Assembly: GCA_004376485.1 (NCBI GenBank) | Contig: SOJT01000134.1 | Span: 1-7,795, forward strand | Length of the DNA stretch: 7,795 bases | Source: Candidatus Aerophobota bacterium | GTDB taxonomy: Bacteria > Aerophobota > Aerophobia > Aerophobales > AE-B3A | Reading direction: 5' to 3' | Made by a program: the position numbers and the translations under genes | Shown here: positions 1 to 5,199 of the stretch, piece by piece | Numbering within the stretch: position 1 is the stretch's first letter | Layout of the letters: each line of letters begins with the position of its first letter | The notes under the pieces: generated by a model | What the model saw: only the letters and a program-made list of their open reading frames with translations | What the model was told of the DNA's origin: nothing | Databases searched by the model: none

Positions 1-1
1 T

Positions 2-658
2 AGAGATGAAAAGGAAAGAAAAAAGGTTTTAGCTGAGGCCGATCGATACACCAAAGAAATCGAGGAATTAGAAAAAGACCTGCTGGAAAAAGAGGGCCAG
101 TTAAAGAAGACTAAGAGGGAAAAAAGAATAGAGGAAGGTAAAATAGAAGAGATAGATTTACTCATAGCTAAACATGAGGAAGAGAAATATAAGGTTAAAT
201 CCCAGGATGAGTTTGCCGCATTAGAAAAAGAGATTGCCCTGGCCAATGACCAAAAGGAGAAAGTGGAAAATCTCCTTCTGGAACTTATGGAGAAGGAAGA
301 GGAGTTAACCAATTCTATTCCTTTACTGAGAGAGAAAACAGAGAGCGGCAGGAAAGATCGGGAAATCAAAAGAAAGAAATTGGCTACATATCTAGATAAT
401 TTCACCCGTACCAGAGAAAAGTTAGAGGGTGAGCGTAAGAATTTGACTTTAAACCTCGATCCTGTTTTTTTAGAGCAGTTTGAGCATCTCAAGAAGACCA
501 GAGATGGTTTAGCTGTGATTCCCACCAAAGATGGAGCCTGCGGGGGCTGCCATGTTAAATTATCTTCTTCTTTGATGGGGCGTGTAAGGAAAGGTCAGGG
601 AGTTGTTTACTGCGAAAACTGTAATCGCATACTCTATTATGTTTCGGATAATAAATAG
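2..658 (+). CDS. Coiled-coil C4-type zinc-ribbon protein (DUF164 / zf-RING_7 family), 5' truncated
   Basis: The reading frame is open from base 2 to the TAG at 656-658, giving 218 visible residues. It therefore runs off the left edge, and the first internal GTG (263) is not the true start. Residues 1 to about 165 are rich in Glu, Lys and Leu with heptad-like spacing, consistent with a long coiled-coil hairpin. The C-terminus holds a zinc ribbon with cysteines C180, C183, C204 and C207 (CGGC, then CENC), followed by the family-typical N-R-I-L-Y-Y ending. Family members are about 240 aa, so only a few dozen residues are missing. The family is widespread in bacteria. Its H. pylori member FlgZ (HP0958) has a coiled coil plus zinc ribbon and binds nucleic acid and protein partners, but no general function is settled. 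The stop codon overlaps the ribosome binding site of the next gene, ruvX, which suggests co-translation. Family assignment is firm; the molecular role is not known. Confidence 0.88.
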   Translation, partial: RDEKERKKVLAEADRYTKEIEELEKDLLEKEGQLKKTKREKRIEEGKIEEIDLLIAKHEEEKYKVKSQDEFAALEKEIALANDQKEKVENLLLELMEKEEELTNSIPLLREKTESGRKDREIKRKKLATYLDNFTRTREKLEGERKNLTLNLDPVFLEQFEHLKKTRDGLAVIPTKDGACGGCHVKLSSSLMGRVRKGQGVVYCENCNRILYYVSDNK

Positions 659-664
659 GAGGGA
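657..664 (+). promoter_or_regulatory. Strong Shine-Dalgarno for ruvX, overlapping the upstream stop codon
   Basis: AGGAGGGA at 657-664 is a near-perfect anti-16S match that shares bases with the TAG stop (656-658). From the final G of AGGAGG (662), the ATA at 668 lies 5 nt away, the ATT at 674 lies 11 nt away, and the first canonical start, TTG at 683, lies 20 nt away. The spacing therefore favours initiation at a non-canonical codon around 668-674 and argues against the TTG. The overlap with the stop is typical of translational coupling. Confidence 0.75.
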
Positions 665-667
665 CTT

Positions 668-1120
668 ATAACTATTCTATGTTTGGATGTGGGTGACAAG
701 AGGATAGGGGTGGCGGTGAGTGATCCCTCTGAGAGTATAGCCCAGGGAATCGAACAGATCAGTCGAGACAAGCATCCAGACAAAGGAATAGGGCGTATCA
801 AAGAACTTATTCACACATATAAAACCGGCAAATTAGTAGTTGGCCAGCCCCTAGGGCTCAGGGGAGAAAAAGGGACTCAAGCTCAAAAGGTGGAAAAGTT
901 CGTAAATTACCTGCGTTCCGAGATCAATATCCCCATAATTCTTGTTGATGAAACCCTCTCAACAGTAGCCGCTGAGAAAATATTAAGAGAAGCAAAATTG
1001 ACTTTATCAAAGAGGAAAAAGGTTAAGGATAAACTGGCTGCGGCTATAATTCTCGAGGATTATCTGGAGTGGCAACGAAGTGAGATAAGGAATTCCACAG
1101 GAAAATTAGATTCACCATAA
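668..1120 (+). CDS. ruvX: RuvX/YqgF-family nuclease (putative pre-16S rRNA nuclease / Holliday junction resolvase), non-canonical start
   Basis: This is an RNase H-fold nuclease of the YqgF/RuvX family, implicated in 16S rRNA 5'-end maturation in E. coli and called a Holliday junction resolvase by homology. From 668 the product is 150 aa, a normal length for the family. Numbered from there, the expected acidic triad is present: D7 in LDVGDKRIG, E95 in VDETLSTV and D121 in KVKDKLAAA. The family usually reads DER where this protein has DET, and VGLP where this has VGQP. The family N-terminus is M-x-I-L-x-L-D-V-G. Here it aligns exactly to ATA-Thr-Ile-Leu-Cys-Leu-Asp-Val-Gly, so ATA 668 (or ATT 674) is the likely start. 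The only canonical start, TTG 683, would remove the first beta strand, which carries the catalytic Asp, and lies too far from the Shine-Dalgarno. The upstream zinc-ribbon gene is in the same frame, separated by a TAG. mltG follows after 12 bp. Identity is very secure; the start is inferred. Confidence 0.9.
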   Translation: MTILCLDVGDKRIGVAVSDPSESIAQGIEQISRDKHPDKGIGRIKELIHTYKTGKLVVGQPLGLRGEKGTQAQKVEKFVNYLRSEINIPIILVDETLSTVAAEKILREAKLTLSKRKKVKDKLAAAIILEDYLEWQRSEIRNSTGKLDSP

Positions 1121-1132
1121 GGCAAAGATGAA

Positions 1133-2128
1133 ATGCAGCTAAGATTCTTTTGGTGGAAAAAGGTGGCCGCTCCAGTAGTTTTCCTTATGATTTTCCTGGT
1201 CATCTCTTGGGTGTTTCTTCCTCTCCACAGCCAAGGAAGGAAAGTTGTTACTATTCCCCCGGGTGTAGATTCTCTTGAGATCGCTCATATTTTATCCCGA
1301 GAGAAAGTTATAAAGAACAAATTCGTCTTTGTTTTTCTTTCCAAAATTCTGGGCTGGGAACAGAACCTCAAGGCAGGAAAATACGAGTTTTTCGCTCCTA
1401 GTATGCTGGAGGTTTTAGAGAAGCTGCAGAAGGGGCAAATCAAAACTCATCGAGTTACCTTTCCGGAAGGTCTCCCCAAATGGGAAATAGCGGAAATGCT
1501 GAATCAAAGAGGTATCGTAGGAAAGGAGGAGTTCCTGGCCGTGGTAAATAACCCCGGAATTTATGAGGATGAGTTTTCTTTTTCCTTACCCGAAGATAGT
1601 CTGGAGGGGTATCTTTATCCTGATACTTATCACTTCATTGAAGGTGAAGCTCCGGAGGAAATAGTAAGGAAATTTCTTAGTCGGTTTGAAGAGATTATTC
1701 TTCCTCTGTATGAGAAACTGCATGGGGAAGATAAAAGTTCCCTGCAAAAGCTAATCATTCTTGCCTCCATTGTAGAGAAAGAAGCCCGGATTTCCTCGGA
1801 GAAAGCCACTATTGCCGGTGTTTTCTATAATCGGCTTCGAAAAGGGATGAGACTCATGGCGGACCCTACTATAAAGTACGCCCTGGGGGATTTTGGTGAA
1901 AAATTAGATCGTCAAAGCCTCAAAACCCCTTCCCCGTATAACACCTATCTTTATTTTGGGTTCCCACCCGGTCCCATCTGCAGTCCTGGACGAGAGACTG
2001 TCTATGCTGCTCTGCATCCTGCGAAGGTTGATTACCTTTACTTTGTGGCCAGAGGAGATGGTAGCCATCAATTCAGCAAGGACTACAGTGAGCATCTAAG
2101 AGCAGTCTATCAATATCAAAGGGGATAA
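1133..2128 (+). CDS. mltG: Endolytic murein transglycosylase MltG (YceG family)
   Basis: MltG cleaves nascent peptidoglycan glycan strands in the inner-membrane/periplasm space, releasing 1,6-anhydro-MurNAc ends and so limiting strand length. The product is 331 aa, close to the E. coli length. It has a short basic N-terminus (R4, K9, K10), one transmembrane segment at about residues 11-31, a LysM-like region at about 37-100, and the YceG catalytic domain to the C-terminus. The catalytic signature is ASIVEKEA (211-218), with E215 and E217 in the active-site glutamate region. It is followed by FYNRLRKGMRLMADPT (231-246), SPYNTY..GFPPGPI..PG (267-286) and the terminal YLYFVARGDGSHQFS (301-315). 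All are family hallmarks, so the enzyme looks intact. ATG 1133 is preceded by only a weak AAGG (1119-1122), suggesting modest or coupled translation from ruvX. hisS starts 4 bp after its stop. Linkage of mltG with ruvX is common in bacteria. Confidence 0.95.
   Translation: MQLRFFWWKKVAAPVVFLMIFLVISWVFLPLHSQGRKVVTIPPGVDSLEIAHILSREKVIKNKFVFVFLSKILGWEQNLKAGKYEFFAPSMLEVLEKLQKGQIKTHRVTFPEGLPKWEIAEMLNQRGIVGKEEFLAVVNNPGIYEDEFSFSLPEDSLEGYLYPDTYHFIEGEAPEEIVRKFLSRFEEIILPLYEKLHGEDKSSLQKLIILASIVEKEARISSEKATIAGVFYNRLRKGMRLMADPTIKYALGDFGEKLDRQSLKTPSPYNTYLYFGFPPGPICSPGRETVYAALHPAKVDYLYFVARGDGSHQFSKDYSEHLRAVYQYQRG
2118..2124 (+). promoter_or_regulatory. Shine-Dalgarno for hisS inside the mltG 3' end
   Basis: AAAGGGG at 2118-2124 lies in the last codons of mltG, 8 nt before the hisS ATG at 2133. 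Only 4 bp separate the mltG TAA from that ATG, so hisS is expected to be translated by ribosomes arriving from or reinitiating after mltG. There is no room for a T-box leader or a separate hisS promoter here. Confidence 0.6.
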
Positions 2129-2132
2129 ATTT

Positions 2133-3389
2133 ATGATTCGCTCACCTCGTGGAGTTGAAGATATTCTTCCCTTGCGGATCTCCTCCTACCAATGGGTAGA
2201 AAGGGAGGCTTCTCTTCTCTTTTCCCGCTATGGCTACGAAGAGATGAGAACCCCCATATTTGAACAAACGGACCTATTTCTCCGTAGTATTGGTAGGGAA
2301 ACCGATGCGGGAAAAAACATGTACACTTTCCAGGATAAGAAAGGACGCAGTCTATCTCTTCGTCCTGAAGCCACCGCATCCATTATAAGAGCTTATATTC
2401 AGCACAAATTGTATGGGGAAGAGGATCTGTGGCGGGTATATTACATGGGGTCTATGTTCCGGTATGAGAGACCCCAAAGGGGGAGGCTTCGAGAGTTTCA
2501 TCAGATAGGGGTAGAAACAATAGGGCAGGGGAGTCCTTGGGTAGATGTAGAGCTTGTGGAAATGGTAGTACGATTTTTCAAAGGATTGGGTCTTTCTCAC
2601 TTTTACATCCGACTCAACAGCATTGGTTGTAGAGGGTGCCGCGCTAGTTACGAAAAAGAGCTCAAGAAATACCTTGAGTTTCACTTAGATTCTCTTTGCC
2701 CCGTTTGCCAAGAGCGCGCACGAGTTAACACTCTAAGGGCTCTGGACTGCAAAAATGATAAATGTCAATCGATAATAAGGGAAGCCCCAGGAATAGAGGG
2801 ATATCTCTGTGAGAGTTGTCTAGCTCACTTCGAGAAAGTGAGAAGAGGGCTTAAAGAAGTAGGCGTTAAGTTTACCGTTGATCCTCATCTGGTAAGGGGA
2901 CTTGATTATTACACTCGAACTATTTTTGAAATTATTTCCTCGAATCTCGGAGCTCAAGATGCAGTTTGTGGAGGCGGCAGATACGATGACCTGGTAGAGG
3001 ATTTAGAAGGTCCTCCCACCCCAGCTATGGGTTTCTCCATAGGGGTGGAGCGACTCCTGGAGGCTCTAGAGAAGGAAGGAATAGCGCCTCCCCCAGGAGG
3101 GGAACCTACTGTTTATATAGTTACTTTGGATGGAAGAAGTCAAATTAAGGGATATGAGCTAGCCAACTTCCTGCGCTCAAAAGGGGTGAAGACCCAACTG
3201 AATCTCACCCCAAAAGGCCTTTCCTCTCAACTGAAGCTAGTTAATAGAAAGAAAATTCGCTGGACCATAATTGTAGGAGAAAAGGAAGTCAAGGAAAAGA
3301 CAGTTATCCTTCGGGATATGGAGTCGGGAAAGCAGGAAACCATAGAACAGGGAAAATGGAACGAAATTAGCCAAAAATTGGGGAGATAG
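2133..3389 (+). CDS. hisS: Histidyl-tRNA synthetase
   Basis: This class IIa synthetase charges tRNA(His) in the cytoplasm. At 418 aa it is the usual bacterial length. Motif 1 lies at about residues 35-57 (YEEMRTPIFEQTDLF). Motif 2 is at 104-126, with FRYERPQRGRLREFHQ. The histidine-specific HisA box LVRGLDYYTRT (253-263) includes R255, equivalent to the catalytic Arg of the E. coli enzyme. HisB is CGGGRYDDL (279-287), and motif 3 is MGFSIGVERLL (299-309) with R307. The anticodon-binding domain spans about 325-418. The HisA box separates it from the non-charging paralogue HisZ. The insertion domain carries four cysteine pairs (C166/C169, C189/C192, C206/C211, C226/C229) where E. coli HisRS has mostly non-cysteine residues. 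Comparable cysteine sets occur in other bacterial HisRS and may bind zinc, though that is inference. aspS follows 3 bp downstream, an arrangement also seen in Bacillus. Confidence 0.97.
   Translation: MIRSPRGVEDILPLRISSYQWVEREASLLFSRYGYEEMRTPIFEQTDLFLRSIGRETDAGKNMYTFQDKKGRSLSLRPEATASIIRAYIQHKLYGEEDLWRVYYMGSMFRYERPQRGRLREFHQIGVETIGQGSPWVDVELVEMVVRFFKGLGLSHFYIRLNSIGCRGCRASYEKELKKYLEFHLDSLCPVCQERARVNTLRALDCKNDKCQSIIREAPGIEGYLCESCLAHFEKVRRGLKEVGVKFTVDPHLVRGLDYYTRTIFEIISSNLGAQDAVCGGGRYDDLVEDLEGPPTPAMGFSIGVERLLEALEKEGIAPPPGGEPTVYIVTLDGRSQIKGYELANFLRSKGVKTQLNLTPKGLSSQLKLVNRKKIRWTIIVGEKEVKEKTVILRDMESGKQETIEQGKWNEISQKLGR
3380..3385 (+). promoter_or_regulatory. Shine-Dalgarno for aspS within the hisS terminus
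   Basis: GGGGAG at 3380-3385 ends 7 nt before the ATG at 3393 and lies directly ahead of the hisS TAG (3387-3389). This fixes the aspS start and indicates tight coupling to hisS. Confidence 0.65.
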
Positions 3390-3392
3390 ATT

Positions 3393-5171
3393 ATGAGACT
3401 GAAAAGAACCGATCTCTGTGGGGTTCTGACCAAACAGGATGCTGATAGAGAGGTAGTGTTAGCGGGCTGGGTGAAGAAAAGAAGAGACCATGGGGGGCTT
3501 ATCTTTGTTGATTTGGGAGACAGATCAGGCTTCACTCAGGTGGTTTTTAATCCCGAAGTAGATAAGGAAACTCATACTCAGGCTCGTTCCTTAAGGGAGG
3601 GATGGGTAATCTCGGTAAAGGGGAAAGTTGCTCGGCGGCCGAAGGATTCCATAAATCCCAAGTTAAATACAGGGGAGATAGAGCTGATGGTGAAAGATCT
3701 GGAGATCTTAAATATCTCTGACCCTCTTCCTTTTCCCACAGATGATGAGATAGACACTGATGAAGAGGTAAGGTTGAAATATAGGTATCTGGATCTACGA
3801 AGACCCACAATGCAGAAGAACATCCTTTTAAGATACCGCCTTACTCGGCTGGTACGGGATTTTCTGGACAAAAAGGGATTCGTGGAAATAGAAACCCCCT
3901 TTCTTACCAAAAGTACGCCTGAGGGAGCCCGGGATTATATCGTACCCTCCAGGGTATATCCCGGGGAATTCTATGCCCTTCCTCAGTCTCCCCAACTTTT
4001 TAAACAGCTCCTTATGGTGGCGGGTTTTGATAAATATTTCCAGATAGTCAAATGTTTCAGAGATGAGGATCTTCGAGCAGATAGACAGCCCGAGCATACG
4101 CAGATAGATATAGAAGCCTCCTTTGTGGAAGAAAAGGACATATACGATTTGGTGGAAAATATGCTTGTCTCTATTTTCAAAAACCTCCGGGGTGTAAATC
4201 TTGAAGTTCCTTTCCCTCGTCTCCGTTTTGAAGAGGCTATGGAGCACTATGGTAGCGATAAACCTGATACCAGGTTTGGATTTGAGCTGGTGGATGTATC
4301 TTTGTGGGCTAGTGAAGGCAGTTTTGAAGCCTTCAGGAGAGCTTTAGATGAGGGCGGAAAAGTTAAAGGGATAAGAATTCCGCACTCCTCTTCCCTTTCT
4401 CTTAAAGATATGGACGAGCTTTGCCGCTGGATAAGACTTTACGGCGCAAATGGACTGTCCTGGATTCTTCTCACCCCTAAAGGAACAAGATCTTCTCTGG
4501 CCAAATTTTTCTCTGAAGGAAGTTTGATGAAGGTAGCCGGGGATATGGGAGGAAGAAGGGGCGATGGACTTTTCTTTGTTGCCGGACCAAGGCAGGTAGT
4601 GAATAAGTCTTTGGGCCAGCTCAGACTCAAGCTAGCAAAGAGATTTAACCTTATACCCCAGGGTAGGTATAAGCCCTTGTGGGTGGTGGATTTTCCTTTG
4701 TTCGAGCGTGACGGGGAAGGAAATCTGACCTCTCGGCATCATCCTTTCACCTCTCCCAGAGATGAGGATCTATCCTTTTTAGAAGACAGACCCGAGCTGG
4801 TGAAGGCGCGCAGCTACGATATTGTCATTAATGGGGAGGAGATTGGAGGAGGAAGCATAAGGATTCATAAAAGAAAAATTCAGGAAAGAATATTCGAAAT
4901 TTTGAACATAGACTCTCTTCAAGCCCGGGAAAAATTTGGCTTTTTATTAGATGCTCTTTCCTCAGGGGCTCCTCCTCATGGGGGAATTGCCTTAGGATTG
5001 GATAGACTCCTCATGCTCATAGTTGGAGCAGGCTCTATAAGAGATGTGATTCCCTTTCCTAAAACCCAGAAGGCGGTTTGTCTCTTGACTCAAGCTCCTT
5101 CCCCTGTAGATGAGAAGCAACTTAAGGAGTTAGGACTTAAGGTAGACGGCAAACCAACCTCCCCCAAGTGA
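3393..5171 (+). CDS. aspS: Aspartyl-tRNA synthetase, bacterial type, probably non-discriminating (Asp/Asn)
   Basis: This class IIb synthetase charges tRNA(Asp). At 592 aa it is full-length bacterial type. The N-terminal OB-fold anticodon domain covers about residues 1-110 and the catalytic core begins near 125 (VRLKYRYLDLRRP). The flipping-loop region STPEGARDY is at 174-182. Motif 2 is FRDEDLRADRQPEHTQ (222-237), the bacterial GAD insertion spans about 295-405, GEEIGGGSIRIH is at 481-492, and motif 3 is GIALGLDRLLML (531-542) with R538. The anticodon domain has RRDHGG with H33. Histidine at the position matching E. coli L30 and P. aeruginosa H31 is associated with non-discriminating AspRS, which also charges tRNA(Asn) for amidation by GatCAB. 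The second diagnostic position (Gly83 in P. aeruginosa) appears to be D85 here, so relaxed specificity is likely but unproven. ATG 3393 sits 7 nt after GGGGAG. The identity is certain; dual specificity is inference. Confidence 0.97.
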   Translation: MRLKRTDLCGVLTKQDADREVVLAGWVKKRRDHGGLIFVDLGDRSGFTQVVFNPEVDKETHTQARSLREGWVISVKGKVARRPKDSINPKLNTGEIELMVKDLEILNISDPLPFPTDDEIDTDEEVRLKYRYLDLRRPTMQKNILLRYRLTRLVRDFLDKKGFVEIETPFLTKSTPEGARDYIVPSRVYPGEFYALPQSPQLFKQLLMVAGFDKYFQIVKCFRDEDLRADRQPEHTQIDIEASFVEEKDIYDLVENMLVSIFKNLRGVNLEVPFPRLRFEEAMEHYGSDKPDTRFGFELVDVSLWASEGSFEAFRRALDEGGKVKGIRIPHSSSLSLKDMDELCRWIRLYGANGLSWILLTPKGTRSSLAKFFSEGSLMKVAGDMGGRRGDGLFFVAGPRQVVNKSLGQLRLKLAKRFNLIPQGRYKPLWVVDFPLFERDGEGNLTSRHHPFTSPRDEDLSFLEDRPELVKARSYDIVINGEEIGGGSIRIHKRKIQERIFEILNIDSLQAREKFGFLLDALSSGAPPHGGIALGLDRLLMLIVGAGSIRDVIPFPKTQKAVCLLTQAPSPVDEKQLKELGLKVDGKPTSPK

Positions 5172-5199
5172 AAATAATCTTTAGGCGAGTAGGCACCAA

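Noticed and set aside
263..658. GTG 263 as the start of the zinc-ribbon protein
   Set aside because: The frame stays open back to base 2 with the same coiled-coil composition, and the family is about 240 aa, so the gene is cut by the window edge and does not start at 263.
1128..1142. ATG at 1128 giving a five-codon frame overlapping the mltG start
   Set aside because: It ends at once in TAA. The mltG ATG at 1133 yields the expected cytoplasmic tail and transmembrane segment, so the short frame is probably chance.
2105..2135. Possible T-box leader ahead of hisS-aspS, as in Bacillus
   Set aside because: There are only 4 bp between mltG and hisS, so no leader can fit. Any such control would have to lie upstream of the window.
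3084..3104. Inverted repeat CCTCC / GGAGG, hairpin-like
   Set aside because: It encodes the Pro-Pro-Pro-Gly-Gly linker before the HisRS anticodon domain, has no following T-run and lies inside an intact gene, so it is not a terminator.
3828..4247. A 139-codon open frame on the minus strand inside aspS, plus shorter minus-strand frames across hisS, aspS, priA and alaS
   Set aside because: They lie wholly opposite strongly conserved coding sequence, show no recognisable domain and have no supporting ribosome site. They are composition shadows.
5172..5199. The 28-bp aspS-priA gap as a promoter or terminator
   Set aside because: No -35/-10 pair, stem-loop or T-run is visible. It is only the longest gap in a tightly packed unit.
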